A DNA stretch of 7,073 bases from a bacterium (lineage in GTDB: Bacteria; UBP14; UBA6098). The stretch covers positions 1 to 7,073 of the forward strand of contig DAOWNU010000098.1 in NCBI GenBank assembly GCA_030642425.1, read 5' to 3'. Under the pieces are notes generated by a model that saw only the letters and a list, made by a program, of their open reading frames with translations, ran no database searches and was not told the DNA's origin. The translations under genes were made by a program, and so were the position numbers. Shown here one piece after another: positions 1-6,525 of this stretch (its first letter is position 1; every line of letters begins with the position of its first letter).

Positions 1-105
1 CCTCATTTGAGACCCACTTATTGCAACGCACCCGATAAAACAGAAAACGCATTAATAACCATTTTCTACAGGGAATCTAACGAATACGACTACCGATTAA
101 ATTAA
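1..105 (+). CDS. Possible 3' end of an upstream gene (partial, unknown)
   Basis: The first frame is open from the window edge to a TAA at 103-105, giving 34 codons that end in NEYDYRLN. The other two plus frames close within about 40 bases. The composition is protein-like, with mixed charged, aromatic and aliphatic residues (for example ALITIFYRES), and a terminator-like hairpin lies about 50 bases downstream in the same direction. No family is recognisable. An open frame of this length is expected by chance fairly often, so this is only a candidate gene tail. Confidence 0.35.
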   Translation, partial: PHLRPTYCNAPDKTENALITIFYRESNEYDYRLN

Positions 106-153
106 ACCCCGATGAGTTTTAGGACAGCCACGTCTCCGTTGGAACATCTTCTT

Positions 154-174
154 CGACGCTTTGCGTCGCTTTTT
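154..174 (+). terminator. Terminator-like hairpin with T tract
   Basis: A perfect 6-bp GC-rich stem, CGACGC (154-159) and GCGTCG (163-168), with a TTT loop is followed by CTTTTT (169-174). This is the form of an intrinsic terminator for plus-strand transcription, and it would serve the possible gene ending at 105. The stem is short. Two further hairpins follow at once, so it could instead be part of a hairpin-rich repeat. Confidence 0.4.
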
Positions 175-186
175 CCCCATCCCATT

Positions 187-233
187 GACGCGGAGCGTCT
201 CCCAATAGCGTTACACCGCAAAGCGGAGTAACG
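187..233. repeat. Two further tandem hairpins
   Basis: GACGC-GGA-GCGTC (187-199) is a 5-bp stem with the same arms as the core of the hairpin at 154-168. CGTTAC-a-CCGC-aaa-GCGG-a-GTAACG (209-233) is a 10-bp stem with one A/A mismatch. Neither is followed by a T tract on the plus strand. They look like repeat-derived structures rather than terminators. Confidence 0.55.
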
Positions 234-258
234 AGAAAAAATGGCAATTGCAACCGTA

Positions 259-307
259 GGGGAGGGTCCGTGACCCTCCCGAATGAGCGGGCGGGTTTAG
301 AACCCGC
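259..307. repeat. Double-hairpin G-rich intergenic repeat
   Basis: Two hairpins lie side by side. GGGAGGGTC (260-268) pairs with GACCCTCCC (272-280) across a 3-nt loop, and GCGGGTT (291-297) pairs with AACCCGC (301-307) across TAG. From general knowledge, elements of this style (GGG-rich arm, GTGACCC, then GCGGGTTTAGAACCCGC) recur between genes in many environmental bacterial genomes. They also give spurious short ORFs when translated. On the minus strand it lies 180 bases beyond the protease stop and has no T tract, so a terminator role is not supported. Confidence 0.65.
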
Positions 308-390
308 ACCTTGTATATTACTTGCGTTCGTTCTTTGACAAAGTAAATTACAAAAGCGGGGTGGTAGTGGTATAAGAACCTTGTGCAGGA

Positions 391-458
391 GGGGGGAAGA
401 ACAGGACCTTTCGCCCCTTGTCCTTTAAGGACCTTACGTAGATTGTCCCCTTCCCCCC
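391..458. repeat. Long inverted repeat downstream of the protease gene
   Basis: GGGGGGAAG (391-399) is matched exactly by CTTCCCCCC (450-458), giving a 9-bp stem around a 50-base interior. The interior contains a second hairpin, GTCCTT-T-AAGGAC (420-432), and a direct repeat AGGACCTT (403-410 and 428-435). It lies 29 bases past the protease stop on the minus strand, so it would form in the 3' end of that mRNA. It could stabilise the transcript or be another mobile-type palindrome. There is no T tract to make it an intrinsic terminator. Confidence 0.5.
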
Positions 459-486
459 ACAACCTCCAACCAAGCACCTATAGTAT

Positions 487-3393
487 CTATTTGATAAAAA
501 CAAGCCTGCCGGTGGCCCGTAATCCACCCGCTTCAACACTGTATAGGTATGTGCCGGTCGGAATACGACTGCCGTCCGCGGCGGTGGCGTCCCAGCGGAT
601 AAAATTCGGCCCCGCGGCCGCCGACTCGATACTAAAACTGCGGATTTCGCGCCCGGAAATATCGAAAACCCTCACAAAGGCGTCGCAATTCTCCCGAAGA
701 ACAAAGCCGATATTCACATGGCTGTTAAACGGGTTCGGGAACGGCGGCAGGATTTCCAGCGACACAGGCTTGACCGGGACGATTTCCGGAACATCCCAAA
801 AATACTGCATCCCCGCCCATTCGACAATCCGCTGGACAAAAAGCGCGCGCAGGCTGTCCCCGAAGCCCTCGATGCCGAATTCCATCATAACCGTCTTGAA
901 CCCGTCGGGAGACTCGAAACGAACGGCGCATGTCGAATCAGCGAGGTCGCCGAAATCATAATAGAGACACGGAATCCCGATTCCGGTTGCGGAGCAGCTT
1001 CCGAACCTGCGCTGGTTGCCCGCGCTGCCCGAGCCGAACGCGATATTCGCCTCGTCGATACCGTCGCCGAGCGTGTCGCCGGGAACGCCGTCGATGTGGA
1101 AGGCGTAGGCGAGGGCGAGGCTGTCGATATTATGCGCCGCGCCGAAAAGGTCGGAGAGCCACACGGGGTCGGCGTTCTCCGGAAAATCCTGACCGGAAAG
1201 CACGAACATTCGGTCGTCGCCGGCAGGGTCGGTCAGCCAGATTTCTATTGTATCCTGCAGTGCGGCGGGGAGAATTCCCGGGCCGGTGGCGTTGCCGGAA
1301 AGGAGAAGGACAACGCGGTGCTTCTCCAATTCGGAGAGGGTGAGGCCGTCTTCCGGGATGATAAGCGAGTCGTAGGTTATGCCCCCGAAACGCATCGACT
1401 CCGTAACCCGCGCGAGGTGGACGGATTCCGTATCCTGCGTGGCGATGAGCACTTCCTGAAACCCGATAAGGATATCGAATTCGGAAGTGTGGACATATCC
1501 GGCGTCGTCGCGGAGCGTTGCCGTGAACGTTACCGGGCGGCCGTAGAGGAAGTCCGGGTTCATGTGAAAGACGAACGGGTCGGCGGAATTATCGGCGCTC
1601 GCCCCCGTGAGAATATCCCCGAAATAGCCCGCGCTGTCGGTGATAATCACGAGCGAGTCGTCGGTTGAAATTATTACTTCCGCGCCGGTCGCGGCGGCCC
1701 AGATTGTGTCGTCGGTGTTGGAATAGGTTAGAACGACCGACACATCCTCTCCCGGTTCGGGCCTGCCGTCGCCGTCGGAATCTGTGTATGCGAAATCTTC
1801 GAGAGTAACCTGCGGGAAAAGTCCGGCCCCGAGGGCGCGATAGACATCGACGCGGCCACTGCCGAGCCTGTCGTTAATGCTGTAAAAAATATTGCACGCC
1901 CTCGGATAGATATTCTCGGCGTAATCTTCCAGCCGCGAGCGGATCCAGAGATTGGAGCTGTCCGGATAAAAGCTCCACAGCAGGGCTGCGGAACCAGCCA
2001 CCACCGGCGCGGACATGCTCGTGCCGCCTTTTAGGCCATACCATTCAGCGAAAGGCGGGTCGGGTGGATGCGGATCGCCGGGCGCGGCGCCGGAACCGAT
2101 CGGGACGGTCGATGCGATATCGTCCCCCGGCGCGGAGATGTCTATCGTGCTGTCGTAATTCGAGCTCCAGGTTTTGCAATCGTCGATATCCGTATTGGCG
2201 ACCGATATTGTTTGCGGGAATGTCGAAGGGTAATGATAACGGGCCGTATCCCCCGGCACTCCCGGCTCGACCCAAGTCGTGTCTGTGTGGTCATTTCCCG
2301 CCGAGGCTGTGATAATACAGCCGTGAACATTGACCGCCGAATCGATAACTTCGCCAAGAAAATAGCGGACCATCGTCGTGTCGAAATCGAGATAGCGCTT
2401 GCTGTAGCCGCCGTAGGAAAGATTGAACACGTCGCAGCCCATGTTTATGCCGTAGCTAATCGCCTGTATAACCGCATCGCTCTGGAGATACCCATCGAAA
2501 TAGCGGTCGAAGTAACCCGCGCGAAGACACATGAGTTTGCCGTGCCAGCAAACACCGGCCACGCCCTCATCGTTGTCGGTCTGAGCGATAATGGTGCCGT
2601 TGACATGCGTGCCGTGACCGCTGTAAATGAAGCCCGTCGGGTCGTTGTCCGGCAGGTAGCAGTCTTCCTGGATGTTCACGTCGGTCGGATGACGATAGCA
2701 TTCCATCCACGCGCGATCGACCCAGTCCCAGCCTATCAGGTCGTCGATATAGCCATTGCCGTCGTTGTCGATAGAATCCAGGTCGTCCGGGTCGAAACCC
2801 ACTCCGGGGATAAAGACCGAGCCGTCGCCGTCCGAATCCTCGCCCAGATTTTGCCAGATAAGGTTGGTTAGGTCGGGGTGAATATAGTCCACGCCGGAGT
2901 CGATGCCGGACACGATAATTGTCGAATCTCCCCGCGTATAATCCCAGACGCGGTTCGCCCGGATTTTCGGCAGGTGCCATTGATAGTCGTAATAGGGGTC
3001 GTTCGGAGTGTATTCCGCCTTGAAAATATAATTCGGCTGGACGCGAAGGACGCCTTCGATTCCATCGAGCATATCGACAGCCGCCGGAACCTCGGTCTTT
3101 TTCGGATCGAAAATAATCTTGAACCAGCGCTCCGTGAATCGCCATCTTCGCCGGTATTCCGGGTTTGGCGCGATAGGGATTATCCGGCGGCACTCGAAAA
3201 CGTCCAGCTCGCGGAAAATGCTGTCGAGTTTCGCACGGCCCGTTATAATCCCATCTTCGCCCGAATAGGGATCCCCGATTCCGGGGTCGCTAATTTCGAT
3301 AAGGGCTTCGCCGGGGGCGAAAAGCTCACTCTGAGCCGACACTGCGAATGGCAGAATGCAAACAAACGCTGTAATAACAATTAAAAATCTCAT
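487..3393 (-). CDS. Secreted subtilisin-family (S8) serine protease with C-terminal T9SS-type sorting domain
   Basis: 968 residues. Residues 1-20 are a signal peptide ending AVSA, followed by a propeptide to about 130. The catalytic domain (about 131-520) shows the S8 triad: Asp165 (GIDSGVDY), His260 (GHGTHVNG) and Ser459 (GGTSMSAP). The likely oxyanion Asn is N367 (SAGND). An Asp-rich insert (185-224) carries DSDGDG and NGYIDDLIGWDW, probably calcium-binding. Residues about 530-645 look like a beta-sandwich with another DSDGDG motif. Residues about 647-760 suggest a Rossmann-like, amidotransferase-type fold (VVLLLSG, FVLSGQDF). The end (about 883-968) is a FlgD-like sorting domain: PPFPNPFN, VRVFDISGREI, PTGTYLYSVEAG, VFIK. 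The family degrades proteins outside the cell. T9SS export and surface anchoring is inferred. Thirteen cysteines follow the signal peptide, suggesting disulfides. The start overlaps the flippase stop (ATGA) and has a good ribosome binding site. The catalytic residues are complete, so it should be active. The substrate is unknown. Confidence 0.95.
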   Translation of the reverse strand: MRFLIVITAFVCILPFAVSAQSELFAPGEALIEISDPGIGDPYSGEDGIITGRAKLDSIFRELDVFECRRIIPIAPNPEYRRRWRFTERWFKIIFDPKKTEVPAAVDMLDGIEGVLRVQPNYIFKAEYTPNDPYYDYQWHLPKIRANRVWDYTRGDSTIIVSGIDSGVDYIHPDLTNLIWQNLGEDSDGDGSVFIPGVGFDPDDLDSIDNDGNGYIDDLIGWDWVDRAWMECYRHPTDVNIQEDCYLPDNDPTGFIYSGHGTHVNGTIIAQTDNDEGVAGVCWHGKLMCLRAGYFDRYFDGYLQSDAVIQAISYGINMGCDVFNLSYGGYSKRYLDFDTTMVRYFLGEVIDSAVNVHGCIITASAGNDHTDTTWVEPGVPGDTARYHYPSTFPQTISVANTDIDDCKTWSSNYDSTIDISAPGDDIASTVPIGSGAAPGDPHPPDPPFAEWYGLKGGTSMSAPVVAGSAALLWSFYPDSSNLWIRSRLEDYAENIYPRACNIFYSINDRLGSGRVDVYRALGAGLFPQVTLEDFAYTDSDGDGRPEPGEDVSVVLTYSNTDDTIWAAATGAEVIISTDDSLVIITDSAGYFGDILTGASADNSADPFVFHMNPDFLYGRPVTFTATLRDDAGYVHTSEFDILIGFQEVLIATQDTESVHLARVTESMRFGGITYDSLIIPEDGLTLSELEKHRVVLLLSGNATGPGILPAALQDTIEIWLTDPAGDDRMFVLSGQDFPENADPVWLSDLFGAAHNIDSLALAYAFHIDGVPGDTLGDGIDEANIAFGSGSAGNQRRFGSCSATGIGIPCLYYDFGDLADSTCAVRFESPDGFKTVMMEFGIEGFGDSLRALFVQRIVEWAGMQYFWDVPEIVPVKPVSLEILPPFPNPFNSHVNIGFVLRENCDAFVRVFDISGREIRSFSIESAAAGPNFIRWDATAADGSRIPTGTYLYSVEAGGLRATGRLVFIK

Positions 3394-4349
3394 TTTATTC
3401 CCTTAGAGAATCTTATATAAAGGATGAATGCAATCAACGAATGAATAACCTCGACGATTGTCGCCCACACACGAAACGCGATTGAAAGTGTTGCCCGAAG
3501 CGTCTCGGACAGCTCTACGGGGAGAAGGAGTATCAGCGAGCCTTCGCGAACCCCGAGGCCGGCCGGTGTGAAGAAACTGATATATCCGAGGAAATAGGAC
3601 AGGCAGAATCCACCGATTGTCTGCGGAAGCGCTCGCAGCGAGACGTCCGGCTTGAAAGCGAGGGCCATGAGATACATCGAAGCGCCGGTCAGCGACAGGG
3701 CGACAACCTGAATCGCGAGGGCGTAAACGACTGTCGAGAAACGCATTGTCGGAACTTCGGTAGAAGCGTGCTTGAGCCTGAGCGCCCAAACTGTGAATCG
3801 GTGCAGGAATTTCGGTTGGAGAATAATAATGAGAGCGATAAGAATAATCGCCAGCGACCAGATAGGAATATCGACCCGCCCGCCGCCGACGAGTATAACC
3901 CCGAGCATCGACGCCGCAATAAGATTGAAAAACTGTGTGAGGATGGATGCAACGACGAAACGCTCTTTTGAGACGCCGTATTCCTTTGCCATCCACGCCA
4001 TTATCGCGATAAACCACACCTTGCCGGGTATGTAACGGGAAATATTGGCCAGCGTAATGGCTAAATATGAAAATTTCAGGTCGATTTTGTGGTCGTAAAG
4101 GTCGAATACGATGCGCCGCCACACGAGAATCGGTATTGGAAAACTGAGAAGAAGCAAAACAAAGGACAGGATTAAATATGTTGGATTGGCGGTGCGTAAG
4201 GCCTGACCGATTTCCCACCAGTGGCCGGAGATGCGGTTGAAAATGAAATAGAATATCAGGGCGGAGATAACGAGGCCCACAATGAGCTTGATATGTCTGG
4301 TCTTATTCTTTGATTGCGTCGGCTGAGTTTCTGTATTGCTTTCTGTCAT
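3390..4349 (-). CDS. Flippase-like integral membrane protein (lysylphosphatidylglycerol synthase TM / AglD / YbhN superfamily)
   Basis: 319 residues from the ATG at 4349. After a short polar N-terminus (1-19) come about eight or nine hydrophobic helices, at roughly 20-38, 57-78, 92-118, 131-155, 160-178, 204-230, 243-262, 266-280 and 288-312. Family hallmarks are RYIPGKVW (105-112) and FFTPAGLGVREG (259-270). Members lie in the inner membrane and are linked to moving or modifying lipids or lipid-linked glycans. Proteins of this length lack the soluble domain of true lysylphosphatidylglycerol synthases, so that enzyme activity is not implied. The frame stays open upstream to 5321, but that part is antisense to comM and not membrane-like. 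The protein proper begins at MTESN. The ribosome binding site is weak (ACGGA, about 10 bases before the start). It is the first gene of the operon with the protease. The lipid or glycan substrate cannot be read from sequence. Confidence 0.88.
   Translation of the reverse strand: MTESNTETQPTQSKNKTRHIKLIVGLVISALIFYFIFNRISGHWWEIGQALRTANPTYLILSFVLLLLSFPIPILVWRRIVFDLYDHKIDLKFSYLAITLANISRYIPGKVWFIAIMAWMAKEYGVSKERFVVASILTQFFNLIAASMLGVILVGGGRVDIPIWSLAIILIALIIILQPKFLHRFTVWALRLKHASTEVPTMRFSTVVYALAIQVVALSLTGASMYLMALAFKPDVSLRALPQTIGGFCLSYFLGYISFFTPAGLGVREGSLILLLPVELSETLRATLSIAFRVWATIVEVIHSLIAFILYIRFSKGIK
3399..3404 (-). promoter_or_regulatory. Ribosome binding site of the protease gene
   Basis: On the minus strand AAGGGA sits 5 bases before the protease ATG (3393-3391), inside the last codons of the flippase gene. 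It fixes the protease start at the signal-peptide methionine and, with the ATGA stop/start overlap, indicates translational coupling. Confidence 0.7.
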
Positions 4350-4419
4350 TATTTGAATATCCGTAATAAAGTGCGACCGGAGAGTTATATTGGAAAATAT
4401 CCGGCCCGTTAAGCCAAAG

Positions 4420-4448
4420 ATAATAGTCCTATATTCACGTTTTTGCAA
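4420..4448 (-). promoter_or_regulatory. Candidate sigma-70-type promoter of the flippase-protease operon
   Basis: On the minus strand TTGCAA (4448-4443) is followed after exactly 17 bases by TATTAT (4425-4420), matching consensus at 4/6 and 5/6 positions. Transcription would start near 4413, leaving a leader of about 65 bases before the flippase ATG. The same -10 hexamer and spacing occur in the tRNA promoter of this window, which supports it. Confidence 0.55.
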
Positions 4449-4562
4449 GGGGTTTTTCGACGATGCCCGATTGTCGGCCTTGCCGATGGGAAAAAACTCC
4501 TTTACATGGCTCGTTCCAGAGATTATGTTGTTTGTCCTGAATTTAAACGAACGGATGAAAAA

Positions 4563-6104
4563 ATGTTTTCCAGAGTTACATCGGCGGCAGTTCTTGGAAT
4601 AGACTCCTACAAGGTCGAGGTCGAGGCTGATATATCGGCCAAGTTGCCATATTTTACCGTGGTCGGCCTGCCAGATAACGCGGTGCGGGAAAGCCGCGAG
4701 AGGGTCAGCAGCGCAATAAAAAATTCCGGGTTCCCATTCCCGCAAGGCCGGATAACGATAAATCTCGCCCCGGCGGATATCAAAAAGGAGGGGAGCGCAT
4801 TCGACCTGCCAATCGCCGTGGGCCTTATTTGCGCGATGGGGATAATCGAGCACGACACGCTGTCCAACCATGTGCTGATTGGGGAACTCGGTCTCGACGG
4901 CACACTCGCGCCGGTTCGTGGTGTGCTGCCGATCTCCCTGATGGCGAAAAAAATGGGCGCCGACGGAATTATCCTGCCCCGCGAAAACGCGAAAGAGGCC
5001 GCTATCGCTCAGGGCGCGCCGGTATATCCGGTTGCCAACCTGAAGGAGGCGGTGGATTTCCTCGGCGGGACAATCGAGATAGAACCGGCTACCGTGAAAC
5101 TCCGCGACCTGTTCGATACGGCTTCGAGCTATTTTGCCGATTTTTCCGACGTCCGCGGACAGGAGCACGTGAAACGCTCTCTCGAAGTCGCCGCGGCCGG
5201 CGGACATAATCTTCTCATGATCGGCCCCCCCGGCTCCGGTAAGACTATGCTCGCGCGGCGGTTTCCGTCGATTCTGCCCCCGATGACTATCGAGGAGGCG
5301 CTCGAAACGACAAAAATTCACTCGGTTGCAGGCGTCCTGTCGCGGGATACCGCGCTTGTCGCCGCAAGGCCGTTCCGCTCACCGCATCACACAATCTCCG
5401 ATGCCGGACTTATCGGCGGCGGAGCATACCCGAGGCCGGGAGAGGTTTCGCTGGCGCATCACGGCGTCCTTTTTCTCGACGAACTCCCCGAGTTCAAGAA
5501 AAACGTGCTCGAAGTCATGCGCCAGCCGCTCGAGGACGGCAGAGTCGTTATCGGGCGCGCGGCTATCACGCTGGAATATCCGGCCAATTTCACTTTGGTC
5601 GGCGCGATGAATCCCTGCCCGTGCGGATATTTCGGCGATGTCTATCATCAATGCACATGCTCGCCGGCGCAAATTCAGAACTATGTCGGGAAAATTTCCG
5701 GCCCGCTGCTCGACAGGATCGATATCCATATCGAGGTGCCCAGCGTTAAATATTCCGAACTATCCGGCCCGAGCACGGGCGAAAGCTCCGACACTATCCG
5801 CGAGAGGGTGTCGAGGGCGAGGCGCGTTCAGACAGAGCGATTTGAGGGCATGAAAGATGTTTATTGCAACGCCCACATGCAGACAAAAACGATAAGGAAA
5901 CACTGCATTCTGGACGAGCAGAGCGAGTCGCTTCTGAAAATGGCCATCACGAAAATGGGGCTTTCGGCGCGGGCATACGACCGAATTCTCAAGCTGTCGC
6001 GCACAATTGCCGACCTGGAATCGGCGGAGAATATTGCGCCGCATCACGTTTCGGAGGCGGTGCAATACCGGAGTCTGGACAGAAAATACTGGCATGGCGG
6101 TTAG
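4563..6104 (+). CDS. comM: Mg-chelatase-like AAA+ ATPase of the YifB/ComM family
   Basis: 513 residues from the ATG at 4563, close to the usual size of about 500-515. The N-terminal ChlI/Lon-protease-like domain (about 15-165) contains the typical start FSRVTSAAVLGID and GELGLDG (107-113). The AAA+ domain (about 190-395) has Walker A GPPGSGKTM (221-229) and Walker B VLFLDELPE (302-310). It also has the family's cysteine cluster NPCPCG and CTC (350-366) and the arginine-bearing GPLLDRIDIHIEVP (380-393). The C-terminal domain (about 410-508) has GLSARAYDRILKLSRT. Studied ComM proteins are hexameric helicases that promote branch migration when incoming DNA recombines during natural transformation. 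The family is also found in many bacteria not known to be competent. The frame is open back to 4443 and an ATG at 4506 would add 19 residues, but homologues begin at MFSRV or equivalent and GGA lies 7 bases upstream of 4563. It is transcribed away from the flippase operon. All key motifs are intact. Confidence 0.95.
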   Translation: MFSRVTSAAVLGIDSYKVEVEADISAKLPYFTVVGLPDNAVRESRERVSSAIKNSGFPFPQGRITINLAPADIKKEGSAFDLPIAVGLICAMGIIEHDTLSNHVLIGELGLDGTLAPVRGVLPISLMAKKMGADGIILPRENAKEAAIAQGAPVYPVANLKEAVDFLGGTIEIEPATVKLRDLFDTASSYFADFSDVRGQEHVKRSLEVAAAGGHNLLMIGPPGSGKTMLARRFPSILPPMTIEEALETTKIHSVAGVLSRDTALVAARPFRSPHHTISDAGLIGGGAYPRPGEVSLAHHGVLFLDELPEFKKNVLEVMRQPLEDGRVVIGRAAITLEYPANFTLVGAMNPCPCGYFGDVYHQCTCSPAQIQNYVGKISGPLLDRIDIHIEVPSVKYSELSGPSTGESSDTIRERVSRARRVQTERFEGMKDVYCNAHMQTKTIRKHCILDEQSESLLKMAITKMGLSARAYDRILKLSRTIADLESAENIAPHHVSEAVQYRSLDRKYWHGG

Positions 6105-6231
6105 ACTCGATAGAATCCAAAGCTCAAAATCCAAATGTCAAATGAAGCTCAAAATACAAAATCCAAATGAAAGAAGAAGAAGGTAAAAGGTAAAGGGTGA
6201 AAGGTAAAAGCGCTACACAGCATCGTCCCTC
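6105..6231. repeat. AT-rich short direct repeats downstream of comM
   Basis: AAGCTCAAAAT occurs at 6120-6130 and 6145-6155, and AAATCCAAATG at 6127-6137 and 6159-6169, so a degenerate unit of about 25-30 bases is repeated. From about 6180 to 6210 follows an AGGTAAA/GGGTGAAA purine-rich run. From general knowledge, strings of this style are frequent intergenic filler in uncultured bacterial genomes. No coding potential and no clear comM terminator were seen. Confidence 0.6.
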
Positions 6232-6298
6232 TGGATTCCGGGTCGAGCCCGGAATGACAGGCAAAAAGAATTGTCATTCCGGCGAATGCCGGAATCCA
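6232..6298. repeat. 67-bp palindrome made of two hairpins
   Basis: TGGATTCCG (6232-6240) is the exact inverse of CGGAATCCA (6290-6298), and GGAATGACA (6251-6259) of TGTCATTCC (6272-6280). Each half is itself a hairpin: ATTCCGGG-tcgag-CCCGGAAT, and ATTCCGGC-gaat-GCCGGAAT. This is a well-known type of dispersed intergenic palindrome in bacteria, and its reverse translation gives the familiar spurious peptides WIPAFAGMT and HSGLDPESR. It is probably a non-autonomous REP- or MITE-like element. Confidence 0.85.
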
Positions 6299-6378
6299 TG
6301 TGCGGAAGGGGTTGGCGTTCCATAAAAAATATATTCTGGGTAAAACCCGAATGAAATCAAAAGAACACAATAATAACT

Positions 6379-6486
6379 GTCATTGCGAGGAGGGCGCAGC
6401 CGGGCCATCGGCCCGAGCAGGCCGACGTGGCAATCTCCTCCAGATGCAATGAGATTGCAACGCCCCCTGCAGTCGCTCGCAATGAC
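6379..6486. mobile_element. 108-bp MITE-like element with 11-bp terminal inverted repeats
   Basis: GTCATTGCGAG (6379-6389) is matched exactly by CTCGCAATGAC (6476-6486). Inside, GCAATCTC (6430-6437) pairs with GAGATTGC (6451-6458), so most of the element can fold on itself. Elements beginning GTCATTGCGAG and containing GCAATCTC/GAGATTGC are a widespread dispersed family in bacterial genomes. No transposase is encoded, so movement would need one in trans. I saw no convincing target duplication at the ends. It ends 40 bases before the small membrane protein gene. Confidence 0.8.
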
Positions 6487-6512
6487 GATACTTTGTGACA
6501 TTTAAGCTTTAG

Positions 6513-6520
6513 AAAGGGGG
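6513..6520 (+). promoter_or_regulatory. Strong ribosome binding site of the small membrane protein gene
   Basis: AAAGGGGG lies 5 bases before the ATG at 6526. This is the strongest Shine-Dalgarno-like sequence in the window and the main reason to accept the short reading frame as a gene. Confidence 0.6.
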
Positions 6521-6525
6521 ATCCA

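Noticed and set aside
211..539. Two minus-strand ORFs (211-477 and 348-539)
   Set aside because: They are translations of the palindromic repeats and the protease 3' end. Peptides such as NPPAHSGGSRTLPYG are typical repeat artefacts.
383..961. 192-codon plus-strand ORF starting in the intergenic space
   Set aside because: Most of it is antisense to the protease C-terminus and its start lies in a hairpin repeat. There are no recognisable features.
718..1668. 316-codon plus-strand ORF
   Set aside because: It is wholly antisense to the protease, with Arg/Glu/Val-rich low-information composition typical of a shadow of biased codons. No domain is recognisable.
2068..2871. 267-codon plus-strand ORF
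   Set aside because: It is antisense to the protease catalytic domain and lacks protein-like motifs or a ribosome binding site.
3403..4218. 271-codon minus-strand ORF in another frame of the flippase gene
   Set aside because: It is Arg/Ser/Pro-rich with no hydrophobic helices, while the overlapping frame has clear family motifs.
4350..5321. Upstream 324-codon extension of the flippase reading frame
   Set aside because: It is antisense to the AAA+ core and N-terminal domain of comM, is not membrane-like, and shows no family features. The flippase begins naturally at 4349, with a promoter candidate just upstream.
6120..6300. Possible CRISPR array or riboswitch
   Set aside because: The repeats are irregular, with no constant unit and spacer lengths and no cas genes. 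The hairpins match dispersed palindromes and are not placed before a gene as a riboswitch would be.
6338..6348. GGGT-aaa-ACCC hairpin as a terminator for comM
   Set aside because: The stem is only 4 bp, there is no T tract, and it lies more than 230 bases after the stop codon.
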